Origin: Kocuria sp.
GTDB lineage: Bacteria; Actinomycetota; Actinomycetes; Actinomycetales; Micrococcaceae
NCBI GenBank assembly: GCA_030454085.1
Contig: JAKDJD010000021.1
Coordinates: 1 to 42,179, forward strand
Direction: 5' to 3'
DNA length: 42,179 bases
Shown: piece after piece, positions 17,304 through 25,863 of the stretch
Layout: every line of letters begins with the position of its first letter
Numbering within the stretch: position 1 is the stretch's first letter
Position numbers and translations under genes: made by a program
Notes under the pieces: generated by a model
The model's input: only the letters and a program-made list of their open reading frames with translations
Told to the model about the DNA's origin: nothing
Database searches by the model: none

Positions 17304-18508
17304 ACCCCTTCGACATCACCTCCCAACGCCCCGGATCCCCAACAGGGACCGGGGTGTTGGACTCTCTGCTCACGAACTGTGACCAAGACACCTTCGCCCG
17401 CGAAGTCTGGGGCAAGCGTGCCTTGCTTTCCAAAGGCGCGAGCGACTTCTCCGACCTCTTCTCGGGACGGGCCGTGGACGAGCTCATCTCTCGACGTGGC
17501 TTGAGGTCACCTTTTCTGCGCGTGGCAAAGGACGGGTCGACCCTTCCGACCTCTTCATTCACCGGACCAGCCGGTGTGGGGGCCACGATTACGGATCAGC
17601 TCGACGACACGTCCCTGTGGCGCCACTTCGACGACGGCGCAACCCTGGTTCTCCAGGCATTGCAGAGAACGTGGGGACCGGTCGGCGATTTTTCGGCCCA
17701 ACTCAGTTCCGAGCTCGCGAACCCGATTCAGGCAAACGCCTACATCACGCCGCCTCAGAACCAAGGTTTTGACGACCACTACGACGTCCACGACGTTTTC
17801 GTCCTCCAGATCGAGGGCACGAAACGATGGGTCATCCACGAACCGGTTCTCGATTCCCCTCTGAGGGACCAACCGTGGACCGATCGTCGCGATGCGGTGG
17901 CCACCGCGGCCGCTGGGGAACCCTACATCGACGCCGTGCTCGAACCGGGAGACGCGCTCTACCTGCCTCGGGGGTGGTTGCACGCGGCCACGGCCCAAGG
18001 TGAAGTATCGATCCACCTGACTCTCGGCATCCACAACAGGACTCGATACGCGGTCGCCGAACAGGTGGTGGCCTCGGTTCTGGCGAACCTGCGCGACGAT
18101 CCGCAGATGCGCGCCAGCCTGCCGCTCGGAATCGATGACCCTGACTCGGCCGATCTGGACATGGTCAAGGAAGCCATCCTCTCTGCGGTGCCGGAGGCTG
18201 ACCCCTATCCAGAACTGGCCCGGGTCCACCGTTCCCAAGCTCGTCCGGGACCCCTGGGGCCCTTGGCACAGTACGAACTGCTGAAGAACCTGACCGAGCA
18301 GACTCCGCTCCAGCTGCGTGACAGCCTCGATGCGCGATTCGAGGGCTCACGTCTGCGGACCCGCGTGGGCTGGCTGGAATTCTCGGACGACGATCTTGAG
18401 CATGTCCGCGCACTGGTCGTTGACCGGATCACGACTGCGGGGGACCTCGGCGTCGACCTCGCCGAACGTCTCGTCAGAGCGGGCGTGCTCGTGCCGGTTG
18501 CCCACTGA
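17300..18508 (+). CDS. JmjC/cupin-4 domain 2-oxoglutarate oxygenase (ribosomal-oxygenase-like)
   Basis: 402 residues starting at a TTG that overlaps the upstream stop by 4 bp. The cupin (JmjC) core carries the iron triad H160-x-D162 (in FDDHYDVHDVFVLQIEGTKRW) and H228 (in GDALYLPRGWLHAA), with L-Q-x-x-G-x-K-R-W as in YcfD, MINA53 and NO66. A C-terminal region (about 300-402) with QYELLKNLT, LRTRVGW and VVDRITTAGDL matches the winged-helix/dimer part of that family. Known members hydroxylate Arg or His of ribosomal proteins (YcfD on L16). Coupling to a His-containing repeat peptide suggests that peptide as a target here instead, but a ribosomal substrate is not excluded. Confidence 0.88.
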   Translation: MNPFDITSQRPGSPTGTGVLDSLLTNCDQDTFAREVWGKRALLSKGASDFSDLFSGRAVDELISRRGLRSPFLRVAKDGSTLPTSSFTGPAGVGATITDQLDDTSLWRHFDDGATLVLQALQRTWGPVGDFSAQLSSELANPIQANAYITPPQNQGFDDHYDVHDVFVLQIEGTKRWVIHEPVLDSPLRDQPWTDRRDAVATAAAGEPYIDAVLEPGDALYLPRGWLHAATAQGEVSIHLTLGIHNRTRYAVAEQVVASVLANLRDDPQMRASLPLGIDDPDSADLDMVKEAILSAVPEADPYPELARVHRSQARPGPLGPLAQYELLKNLTEQTPLQLRDSLDARFEGSRLRTRVGWLEFSDDDLEHVRALVVDRITTAGDLGVDLAERLVRAGVLVPVAH

Positions 18509-18514
18509 TCTGTC

Positions 18515-19447
18515 GTGTCGGCATCATCAATCCCTGCCCGCTGCGCCGATGCGGCCCGGCAACGCGGTGACTCTATCGGTGGCACGGCACCCCGCGGGAC
18601 CTACTGGGTACTCATCGAATACCGCGGTGGTTGGCCTATTAACGGCTTCGACGGACTCGACCTCGATCCGGACGTGAAAACCGAGGTATTCCAAGCGGCC
18701 CAGGCCCTTCGCGCCAGGATCCTGCTGATCAGGCGACACGGGAAGCGGGCCCGGGAAGGAAGCGCACACTGGGCGGTCATGCACCTCGGCGGACCCGGGA
18801 ACCTGGTACAACTCTGGGGGACCTGGACCCAGGATTCGGACTTGCTCGGCATCGTTGCCGCATTGCCACGGTGCACGGAGAACTCCGCATCTTCACCGGA
18901 CACGCAGACCCCGCTCGTCCTGGTCTGCGCCCACGGCCAGCACGACGTCTGCTGTGCCATCCGCGGACGGCCTGTGGCGGCTGCCCTGAACCAACGGTGG
19001 CCCGAGAACGTCTGGGAATGCACACACGTCGGTGGAGACCGTTTTGCCGCGAACATCCTCCTCGTTCCCGACGGCATCTATTACGGAAATGTGGACGCCG
19101 ACTCAGCGGTGGACGTCGTCGACCGTTACCTGTCCGGTCAGGTGGTTGGCGAGTATCTTCGCGGATACACGGATCATGGACCTGTTGAGCAGGCGGCGAT
19201 CCGCGCCGCACTGAACCGGAACGGTTCTGCCGGCCGGTTCGACTACACGATTGCGGACATTGCGTCCGACGGCGGCTCGTGGACGGTGCGCGTCCGCGGC
19301 CGGCGCCCAGGGCAGACCGACCTCGACGTCGGGATGCGCGTGAGCCGGTCCGAACCCGAATATCTGACGTGCCGCGGCCTGGAAAAAGCCGTCGCCTCCA
19401 GGATCAGCGTCACGAGAGTCCGGCCGGTGGACGCCGAGGCGCGGTGA
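18515..19447 (+). CDS. Sucrase/ferredoxin-like thioredoxin-fold [2Fe-2S] protein
   Basis: 310 residues from a GTG 6 bp after the JmjC stop. It has the family signature VCAHGQHDVCCAIRGRP with Cys138, Cys146 and Cys147, and Cys169 in WECTHVGGDRFAANI; these hold an Fe-S cluster in this thioredoxin-like fold. The N-terminal RGTYWVLIEYRGGWP and C-terminal region of about 100 residues complete the usual architecture. Function in bacteria is not established; a redox partner for the preceding non-haem iron oxygenase is a reasonable guess from gene order. It ends 56 bp from the convergent DUF1345 gene. Confidence 0.85.
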   Translation: MSASSIPARCADAARQRGDSIGGTAPRGTYWVLIEYRGGWPINGFDGLDLDPDVKTEVFQAAQALRARILLIRRHGKRAREGSAHWAVMHLGGPGNLVQLWGTWTQDSDLLGIVAALPRCTENSASSPDTQTPLVLVCAHGQHDVCCAIRGRPVAAALNQRWPENVWECTHVGGDRFAANILLVPDGIYYGNVDADSAVDVVDRYLSGQVVGEYLRGYTDHGPVEQAAIRAALNRNGSAGRFDYTIADIASDGGSWTVRVRGRRPGQTDLDVGMRVSRSEPEYLTCRGLEKAVASRISVTRVRPVDAEAR

Positions 19448-19502
19448 TCTCGGGCGGACGGCCACCCGCGCCGCCCCCCTGCTTCCTGATGGCGGCCGAA
19501 GG

Positions 19503-20138
19503 CTAGGTGAAGATCCCAGACACGAGGCTGACACCGGTCGCCAGAATCACCGTGCCGAAGACAAAGGACAGCAGTCCGTGGCGCAGCACAATGGCACGCA
19601 ACGTGGTGGTCAGTACCCCGACGTCGGTGGTCCCGTACGTCATTCCGACCATGAAACTGAAGTAGAGAAAATCGATGTAACAGGGCTTTCCGGGCTTCCC
19701 GAAATCCAAGCCGCCGGATTCGTGGCCGCTGAAATAGACGTGCGCATACTGGGTCGTGTACATCACGTGAAGCATCGCCCAGGCGAGAAAGACCCCGGTC
19801 AATCCGACGAGAGCGGCCAGGGATCCGCGTCCCGAATCGTCGATGACCATCACCATGACCATTCCCACCATGCTGATGACAGCGACGATGGTGATCAACA
19901 GTTCTTCCAATACCGGGTTGTACCGCTCCCGCATTGCGTGTCTTTGCGTCTGCTCCGGGTCCATGGGCCACAGGGCCATCCAATTGAGAACCACGAAAGC
20001 AAGGGCCACTACGGTCAGGCCGACCAGAACGCCCCAGGACACGTCTAGGCCGAGGGTCATGAAGAACCCCACCAGAACCCCTAGAACGAGGGAGTACAGG
20101 AGGCGAACGTGGGCGGAGAGCGGAAGAAGCCTTCGCAT
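19503..20138 (-). CDS. DUF1345 family membrane protein
   Basis: 211 residues with five to six hydrophobic helices; the segments MLHVMYTTQYAHVYF and IDFLYFSFMVGMTYGTTDV, and the tail LRHGLLSFVFGTVILATGVSLVSG, are typical of DUF1345. Function is unknown. The start is the ATG at 20136-20138. It converges on the Fe-S protein gene and is followed upstream by a long non-coding stretch. Confidence 0.88.
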   Translation of the reverse strand: MRRLLPLSAHVRLLYSLVLGVLVGFFMTLGLDVSWGVLVGLTVVALAFVVLNWMALWPMDPEQTQRHAMRERYNPVLEELLITIVAVISMVGMVMVMVIDDSGRGSLAALVGLTGVFLAWAMLHVMYTTQYAHVYFSGHESGGLDFGKPGKPCYIDFLYFSFMVGMTYGTTDVGVLTTTLRAIVLRHGLLSFVFGTVILATGVSLVSGIFT

Positions 20139-20618
20139 GGTCTCAGGCTATCTCCCATAGCGGTTGCTGAGGAGGGGCCCGCCTCGTCGCCGTTCCGGTG
20201 AACCGCTCCCTGTGCTGGATGGCGCTTTCGCCCCTCGTCCGGGCCGCCCCTTCCGGAAATGGTCCTCCTGGGCCGGGAACGCCCATGGTGACATCAAGGT
20301 ATGTCCTTTCGCGACGGCGCATGACGTCACCGCCGAAACACCACTCCACACAATTTTTGTTGACTCTCCTTTGTCCCCTCTTCCGAGACGGGAAAACGGC
20401 ATTGGCCACCGCCCGTTCAACTATTGCATTCCATGACGGATTTCTCCGCGAGTCTTCCCGTGAATAGGCCGTTGACCAGGCTTTTTCGCCTGCTCTAGCG
20501 TCCTCAATCAATACCTGTTGAACAGCAGGAATTGTAAAAAGCGCACACGCATCACTCATGCATCACGAGCAGTAACCGGGACCTGACGATTTCAGGCTCG
20601 GGCGAAAGGTCACACACC
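20139..20618. other. 480-bp region without a convincing gene
   Basis: Short open frames occur on both strands, but none has family resemblance or a ribosome binding site. The right half is lower in GC than the surroundings and carries a plausible promoter (see next entry) and a small palindrome, CTGTTGAACAG (20515-20525). I see no sulfur-related riboswitch (SAM-type) before the sulfonate operon. Confidence 0.6.
20472..20501 (+). promoter_or_regulatory. Candidate promoter of the sulfonate operon
   Basis: TTGACC (20472-20477) and TAGCGT (20496-20501) with 18 bp between them, about 115 bp before the lipoprotein start. The palindrome CTGTTGAACAG at 20515-20525 lies just downstream of the predicted transcription start and could be an operator. 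Confidence 0.4.
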
Positions 20619-21710
20619 ATGCCATCTTTCTCGAAGGGTCTCGCCCCACGCCATGGGCCAAACGCATCGCCTTCCCACGATGCGGGCCTGACGAGGCGGA
20701 CTGCGCTCCTCGGCCTTGGTTCCCTGGCGGCGATGGGATCGGGAGCGCTGCTCACGGGGTGTGGCGGTGATGCGAAAGCCGCCGAAAGCAGCGACGTCGT
20801 CCGTTACCAAGGCTGGCCCCAGACGGTCCTGTTCGCTGAACTCGCCCAGGACCTCGGGTACATCCCCAATGTCACGCTCAAACATATTGGAAGCACCACG
20901 AGCGGCCCACAAGACATTCAGACGGTCGCGACTGGGGACGCAGAAATCGGCCACGCTTTTTCCGGAGCAGTCATCAAATTGGTAGAAGCCGGAATTGATA
21001 TTCGTGGAGTATCCAATTATTACGGTTCGGATGACGACACGTTCGTGGGAATATTCGTGGACAAAAAGAGTCCCATCACCTCACCGCGAGACCTGATCGG
21101 AAAGACCGTGGGTATGAACACGCTGGGCGCCCACGCCGAAGCCTTCCTCTACGAATTTCTCTCGACAAGCGGCCTGAACGCGCAGGAAATCAGCGACATT
21201 ACCTTCGTCCCCATCCCACCGAGTGACCTCGAGATATCCATCCTTCGAGGACATCTGGACGCGGGGGTGATCGACGGGATCGCCCAGGATGTCGCCAAGG
21301 ACCATGGCACCCTCAGAACGCTGGGTCGCGACGTCGACCTCTTCGGAAAATTCCCCGCAGGGCAGATGGTCATGCGGCAGGAGTGGATCGATGACCATCC
21401 CGAGACTGCCGCCGAGTTGGCGCAGGGGGTCGACCGCGCCATCCGCTGGGCCAACGATCAGCCCCGGGAAGCGGTGATCGAGCGATTCACGCGGATCGTC
21501 TCCGAACGCGACAGGGGAGAGGATCCCTCCCCGCTCAAGTATTGGAAGTCCACCGGCCTGCCCCGCGGCGGCGAAATGGAGCCGGCAGACTTCTCGCGGT
21601 GGGAAACCTGGTTGCGAGACAACCACATTCTCAGCGGTCCGCCCTCCCCACGCCGCTATTTCACCAATTCCCTGATCCAGGCCACACCGTCGAAGGAGGC
21701 ATCGTCATGA
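20619..21710 (+). CDS. ABC importer substrate-binding lipoprotein, sulfonate/taurine type
   Basis: 363 residues. The N-terminus has a twin-arginine-like LTRRTALLGLG segment, a hydrophobic stretch and the lipobox LLTGC (Cys48), so it is an exported lipoprotein, possibly through Tat. The mature part has the SsuA/TauA/NMT1 pattern: PNVTLKHIGSTTSGPQDIQTVATGDAEIGHAF, then DLIGKTVGMN and LRGHLDAGVIDGIA. It should bind an aliphatic sulfonate or related compound outside the membrane and pass it to the permease. First gene of a tightly packed operon; its stop overlaps the ATPase ATG (ATGA). Confidence 0.85.
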   Translation: MPSFSKGLAPRHGPNASPSHDAGLTRRTALLGLGSLAAMGSGALLTGCGGDAKAAESSDVVRYQGWPQTVLFAELAQDLGYIPNVTLKHIGSTTSGPQDIQTVATGDAEIGHAFSGAVIKLVEAGIDIRGVSNYYGSDDDTFVGIFVDKKSPITSPRDLIGKTVGMNTLGAHAEAFLYEFLSTSGLNAQEISDITFVPIPPSDLEISILRGHLDAGVIDGIAQDVAKDHGTLRTLGRDVDLFGKFPAGQMVMRQEWIDDHPETAAELAQGVDRAIRWANDQPREAVIERFTRIVSERDRGEDPSPLKYWKSTGLPRGGEMEPADFSRWETWLRDNHILSGPPSPRRYFTNSLIQATPSKEASS

Positions 21711-22609
21711 CCACTGCCAAGATCCGCGTCAGCGACGTGAACAAGATCTTTGAAGTACCGGGCTCACGTCGAGTACCGAGGCACCTCGCGACCGCCGTCG
21801 AAGGGATCGACTTCGATGTTAACGACGGCGAATTCGTGACCATGGTCGGGCCTTCCGGCTCCGGAAAGACCACCATCCTCGATCTGGTGGCCGGGCTGAC
21901 GACACCGACCTCCGGCAACGTCCTCGTGGACGGGACGCCGATCAACGGGCCGGGGCGCGACCGCGGCGTCGTCTTCCAGCAGTATGCCTTGCTTCCGTGG
22001 AAGTCCACCCTGGACAACATCGTCTTTGCCCTCAAAGCTGCCGGTCGGGGGCGTCACCGTGCGGAGAGGCGCCGTTTGGCCAGGGAATATTTGGAGCTCG
22101 TGGGTCTCGAGGACCACGCGAACCGTTACCCGCACCAGCTCTCGGGTGGGATGAAACAACGGGTGGCGATCGCTCGGTCGCTGTCCTACCAGCCCGAAAT
22201 CCTACTCATGGACGAACCCTTTGGGGCGTTGGACGCACAGACTCGTGAACTCCTGCAGTCGGAACTGCTCCGGCTCTGGAAGAGCACGGGAACCACGGTC
22301 CTGTTCATCACCCACTCGGTCGAGGAAGCCGTGTATCTGGGCCAACGCGTCGTCGTCCTCGAGGCACGGCCGGGACGGGTGAAAGCAGTGGTCGACGTCG
22401 ACCGCCCGGAACCTCCGGCAGGTACGGATCCCAGATCGACGCCGGAGTTCATCACTCACCGACGACGCGTCTGGGAACTCCTCCACGGCCGGGACCAACT
22501 GACCGAAAACCCCGTGGATCCGGATGCTCACCACGGTCCCGCAACCCACGAGTTCTCCACCGTCGGCCTGACCGGAGACGCGCACCGTCTTGAAAGGAAC
22601 CCCGAATGA
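21707..22609 (+). CDS. ssuB: ABC importer ATPase, sulfonate/taurine type
   Basis: 300-residue ATPase with Walker A GPSGSGKTT (about 47-55), Q-loop VVFQQYALLPWKSTLDNI, signature LSGGMKQRVAIARSL and Walker B ILLMDEPFGALD. Closest pattern is SsuB/TauB/NrtD. The ATG at 21707 overlaps the lipoprotein stop by 4 bp; the open frame extends upstream without a better start. The C-terminal 50 residues (RPEPPAGTDPRS onward) vary between members. Gene symbol is by family resemblance only. Confidence 0.88.
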   Translation: MTTAKIRVSDVNKIFEVPGSRRVPRHLATAVEGIDFDVNDGEFVTMVGPSGSGKTTILDLVAGLTTPTSGNVLVDGTPINGPGRDRGVVFQQYALLPWKSTLDNIVFALKAAGRGRHRAERRRLAREYLELVGLEDHANRYPHQLSGGMKQRVAIARSLSYQPEILLMDEPFGALDAQTRELLQSELLRLWKSTGTTVLFITHSVEEAVYLGQRVVVLEARPGRVKAVVDVDRPEPPAGTDPRSTPEFITHRRRVWELLHGRDQLTENPVDPDAHHGPATHEFSTVGLTGDAHRLERNPE

Positions 22610-23517
22610 GCACGACGACGACCGAGAAACCCCTCGACTCGCGAACGAAAACACCCACGTCCTCCGGGGCGACGCCGCCCGAAACAGGGCCGAGGGAACG
22701 ACGGAACCCGAAGCGGTCCGGCGGGGGTCGAACACCTGGACCCTCACAGCGGGCGGCGCCCGCCTGGCGCGCACGACTCCGCGGTTCGTACGCGATTCTT
22801 GCCTTCATACTCCTCTGGGAATTTGCGCCTCTGCTCGGATCGCCAGCTTTCCAGGTATTTCTGCCTCGCTTCCACGAGGTCGCTCTGGCGTGGTGGGAAC
22901 TATTGGTGTCGGGGCAACTCTGGGAACACTTCGCTGCGAGTTTCGCCCGATCGATCGTCGGTTTCGCGATTGCGACGGCCGCAGGAATCGCGCTGGGACT
23001 GCTCATCGGGTGGTACCGCGCGCTGCACGAAGCGCTGAATCCGCTCCTCGAAGTGTTCCGCAATACCGCGGCACTGGCCCTGCTTCCCGTTTTCGTGCTG
23101 CTGCTGGGCATTGGCGAACTGTCCAAGATCACCATCGTTGTCTACGCCGCCTTCTTTCCCGTGCTGCTCAACACGGCCGCAGGCGTCAAGACCGTGGACC
23201 CGCTACTGATCAGGGCCGGTATGACCCTCGGCCTGAACCGATACCAGCTGTTCACGCAGGTGGTCCTCCCGGCCTCCGTTCCCACGATTTTCACGGGGAT
23301 CCGCATCGCCGGCTCCTCGGCGATCCTGGTCCTCGTGGCGGCCGAGATGGTCGGCGCCAAATCCGGACTCGGGTTCCTGATCACCTCGAGCCAGAACAGC
23401 TTCCTCATCCCACAGATGTACGCGGGCGTGCTGACCATTTCCCTTCTGGGGTTGATCGTCAACAGCGCCCTCGTCGCCCTGGAACGCCGGGTCTCCCGGT
23501 GGAACTCGACCCTCTAA
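22606..23517 (+). CDS. ssuC: ABC importer permease, sulfonate/taurine type
   Basis: 303 residues. A long Arg/Pro/Thr-rich cytoplasmic head (1-60) is followed by six hydrophobic helices typical of BPD_transp_1 permeases; the coupling motif is A-G-M-T-L-G-L-N-R-Y-Q-L-F (EAA loop, about 200-215). Similar to SsuC/TauC. Its ATG overlaps the ATPase stop by 4 bp (ATGA). Confidence 0.88.
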   Translation: MSTTTTEKPLDSRTKTPTSSGATPPETGPRERRNPKRSGGGRTPGPSQRAAPAWRARLRGSYAILAFILLWEFAPLLGSPAFQVFLPRFHEVALAWWELLVSGQLWEHFAASFARSIVGFAIATAAGIALGLLIGWYRALHEALNPLLEVFRNTAALALLPVFVLLLGIGELSKITIVVYAAFFPVLLNTAAGVKTVDPLLIRAGMTLGLNRYQLFTQVVLPASVPTIFTGIRIAGSSAILVLVAAEMVGAKSGLGFLITSSQNSFLIPQMYAGVLTISLLGLIVNSALVALERRVSRWNSTL

Positions 23518-23527
23518 GGAGAATCCC

Positions 23528-24502
23528 ATGACCAATACCAGCACGACATCGCAGACCACCTCGGCCAATACGACCGGTCCGGGTGGTGCGACCGACCACG
23601 GGTTCAGCGTCCGACCCCTCGGGCAACACATCGGCGCCGAGATCCGGGGGCTTGACCTCACCCGTGAACTCGCCCCCGATATCGTGGCCCGCATCCGGGA
23701 ACTGCTGAACCGCCACAAGGCGCTTGTCTTCAAGGGCACCGGGCTTACCACGGACGAGGAACAATCACGGTTCGCGGAGCATTTCGGCCCACTCACGGCG
23801 GCACACCCGACGGTACGTTTTACTGGGCAGAGCTCCAGCAATGTGCTTCCCGTGGACAGCGAGTCCTCGGTCGCCAACAAGTGGCACACGGATGTCACCT
23901 TCGTGATCAATCCTCCCCAGCTCTCGACCCTGCGCAGCGTGGTCCTGCCCGAGTACGGCGGGGAAACCTTGATCGCCAACGCGGCCGCAGCCTACGCCGA
24001 CCTCCCCGAGGAATTACGAGAATTCGCGGAACGACTCTGGGCGGTGCACAGCAATGATTCGGACTATGTCCGACCCGACCGCGTCACCTCCGATGCCGAG
24101 CGGAGCTATCAGGAACAATTTGTGTCTTCCGCATTCCGCACGGTGCACCCAGTGGTGAGGGTCCACCCGCTCAGCGGTGAGCGCGGCCTGTTCATCGGTG
24201 CTTTTGCCCAACGGTTGAAAATCCTGGGGGTGACCGCCGAGGAGTCGTTGGACATCCTGCGAATCCTCCAACGACACGTGACCAAGCCGGAATATGTGGT
24301 GCGAGTGACGTGGGAGCCGGAACAGCTGGTCCTGTTCGACAACCGCATCACCCAGCATTACGCCATCGACAATTACGACCGGCAGCCCCGAAAGCTCAAC
24401 CGCATCACGGTTGCCGGGGACATTCCGGTCAATGTGAAAGGGGAGCGCAGCTACTCGGTCGAAGGTGACTCGTCGGACTACTCGCAGATCGTGGAACCCT
24501 GA
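23528..24502 (+). CDS. tauD: TauD/TfdA-family 2-oxoglutarate dioxygenase
   Basis: 324 residues. Iron ligands are visible as H120-x-D122 (NKWHTDVTF) and H277 (NRITQHYAIDNY), with R292 (NRITVAGD) as the 2-oxoglutarate-binding Arg. The start GFSVRPLGQHIGAEIRGLDL is typical of TauD. Such enzymes hydroxylate taurine or alkylsulfonates beside the sulfonate, releasing sulfite and an aldehyde. It follows the permease by 10 bp with AAGGAG. No SsuD flavin monooxygenase is nearby, so this would be the sole desulfonating step encoded here. Sulfate-ester hydrolysis (AtsK-type) is an alternative substrate class. Confidence 0.9.
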   Translation: MTNTSTTSQTTSANTTGPGGATDHGFSVRPLGQHIGAEIRGLDLTRELAPDIVARIRELLNRHKALVFKGTGLTTDEEQSRFAEHFGPLTAAHPTVRFTGQSSSNVLPVDSESSVANKWHTDVTFVINPPQLSTLRSVVLPEYGGETLIANAAAAYADLPEELREFAERLWAVHSNDSDYVRPDRVTSDAERSYQEQFVSSAFRTVHPVVRVHPLSGERGLFIGAFAQRLKILGVTAEESLDILRILQRHVTKPEYVVRVTWEPEQLVLFDNRITQHYAIDNYDRQPRKLNRITVAGDIPVNVKGERSYSVEGDSSDYSQIVEP

Positions 24503-24646
24503 TCGAGCGGTCGTCGTCGTCCGTTCCCCGCATGCGGGATCCGGTCCGGAGAGATACGGCGGGGGTGTGGTTGTTCTGCCCGGTCAGGAGGCGAATCTCC
24601 GTGGACCTCCGCCGTATTCCGGTCCGTTGGCCTTACGATGTGTAAC

Positions 24647-24661
24647 TAACTCGACGAGTTA
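24647..24661. promoter_or_regulatory. 15-bp palindrome before the cysteine desulfhydrase-like gene
   Basis: TAACTCG-A-CGAGTTA, perfect 7-base arms, 25 bp upstream of the ATG and just after a possible -10 (TACGAT at about 24634-24639). Its place fits a repressor operator at or just past the transcription start. Confidence 0.5.
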
Positions 24662-24686
24662 CAGGCCGCACGGAGGGACGACTCCC

Positions 24687-25805
24687 ATGACTACCCAAAA
24701 TCCCGGTCCCACGACCGTGGTGGAAGATATCAACCGGTACAGCGATGACTCCCGGCGCTGGACGGCCGAAGCCATCAAGGCTGTGCAGGCCGACGCCCAG
24801 CGTTCGGCAGATACGCACATGATCCGGGTGCCCTTGCCCGAAGAGTGGGGCATTGACCTGTACCTCAAGGACGAGTCCAGCCATCCGACCGGATCGCTCA
24901 AACACAGGCTGGCCCGGTCCTTGTTCCTCCACGCCCTGTGCAACGGGTGGATCCGACCGAACAGGCCGGTGGTCGAGGCATCGAGCGGGTCCACCGCGGT
25001 CTCGGAGGCCTACTTCTCCCGTCTGATCGGGGTGCCATTCATCGCCGTCATGTCGAAGACGACGAGCGCTCGCAAGGTCGAGTTGATCGAGTCCTACGGC
25101 GGACAATGCCACTTCGTGGACAGCCCCGACCAGGTCTACACCGTTGCCGCGGATCTGGCCCGCGAAACGGACGGGCACTACATGGATCAATTCACCTACG
25201 CCGAGAGGGCCACCGACTGGCGCGGCAACAACAACATCGCCGAGTCGATCTTCAACCAGCTCCGGCTGGAGCCGCACCCCGAACCCGCGTGGATCGTGGC
25301 CACCGCCGGGACGGGGGGCACCTCGGCCACACTGGCCAGGTACGTCCGATACACGGGCCGAACCACGGGCATCTGCGTGGCCGACCCGGACAACTCGGCG
25401 TTCTTCGCCGGCTGGCGGGACGAAAATCCGGGTGCCACCACGGACAGCGGATCCCGCATCGAGGGGATCGGACGCCAGCGCATGGAGGCCAGTTTCATGC
25501 CGGCGAGTATCGACCGCATGATGCACATCCCCGACGCCGCGAGCGTGGCGGCGATCGTTCTGCTAGAACGCCTGATCGGGCGAAAGGCGGGAGGCTCCAC
25601 GGGCACCGGACTCTACGCCGCCTTGAAGATCGTCTCCGACATGCTCGCGGCGGGGGATCGGGGTAGCGTTGTGGCACTCATCTGCGATGACGGCGACCGC
25701 TACCTCGACAAGTACTACAACGCAGACTGGCTACGCGACGAGGGGTTCGACGTCGATGCCCACAGCGCGCGGCTCGATGAGTTCATGCGCACGGGACGGC
25801 TCTAG
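24687..25805 (+). CDS. PLP-dependent cysteine synthase-family protein, probable L-cysteine desulfhydrase (Cds1-like)
   Basis: 372 residues, fold type II PLP enzyme. The lysine expected to hold PLP is K72 in SSHPTGSLKHRLA; EASSGSTAVSEAYFSRLIG is the substrate/phosphate loop, and AGTGGTSATLARY binds the PLP phosphate. The sequence resembles mycobacterial Rv3684 (Cds1), which splits L-cysteine to H2S, pyruvate and ammonia. The ATG at 24687 follows GGAGGGA; the upstream extension to 24465 overlaps tauD and is unlikely. It is separated by 184 bp from tauD and probably has its own promoter with a palindromic operator. Cystathionine or O-acetylserine chemistry are alternatives. Confidence 0.8.
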   Translation: MTTQNPGPTTVVEDINRYSDDSRRWTAEAIKAVQADAQRSADTHMIRVPLPEEWGIDLYLKDESSHPTGSLKHRLARSLFLHALCNGWIRPNRPVVEASSGSTAVSEAYFSRLIGVPFIAVMSKTTSARKVELIESYGGQCHFVDSPDQVYTVAADLARETDGHYMDQFTYAERATDWRGNNNIAESIFNQLRLEPHPEPAWIVATAGTGGTSATLARYVRYTGRTTGICVADPDNSAFFAGWRDENPGATTDSGSRIEGIGRQRMEASFMPASIDRMMHIPDAASVAAIVLLERLIGRKAGGSTGTGLYAALKIVSDMLAAGDRGSVVALICDDGDRYLDKYYNADWLRDEGFDVDAHSARLDEFMRTGRL

Positions 25806-25834
25806 ACGCCGATTCTGCGCGGGCTCCCGGCGCT

Positions 25835-25854
25835 CCGGGGCTCCTGCGCCCCGG
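25835..25854 (+). terminator. Possible terminator after the desulfhydrase-like gene
   Basis: CCGGGGC (25835-25841), loop TCCTGC, GCCCCGG (25848-25854). The stem is strong and GC-only, but no T-run follows, so this is only a weak prediction. Confidence 0.35.
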
Positions 25855-25863
25855 GATCCTGTG

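Noticed and set aside
20148..20559. Several 67-138 residue open frames between DUF1345 and the sulfonate lipoprotein
   Set aside because: They overlap each other on both strands, lack ribosome binding sites and have no family-like sequence.
20139..20618. SAM-type riboswitch before the sulfonate operon
   Set aside because: I looked for the conserved cores of SAM riboswitches and saw none; only a short hairpin (20582-20596) and a palindrome are present.
24465..24686. Upstream extension of the cysteine desulfhydrase-like protein
   Set aside because: The added residues overlap tauD in a different frame and are not conserved; the ATG at 24687 has a good ribosome binding site.
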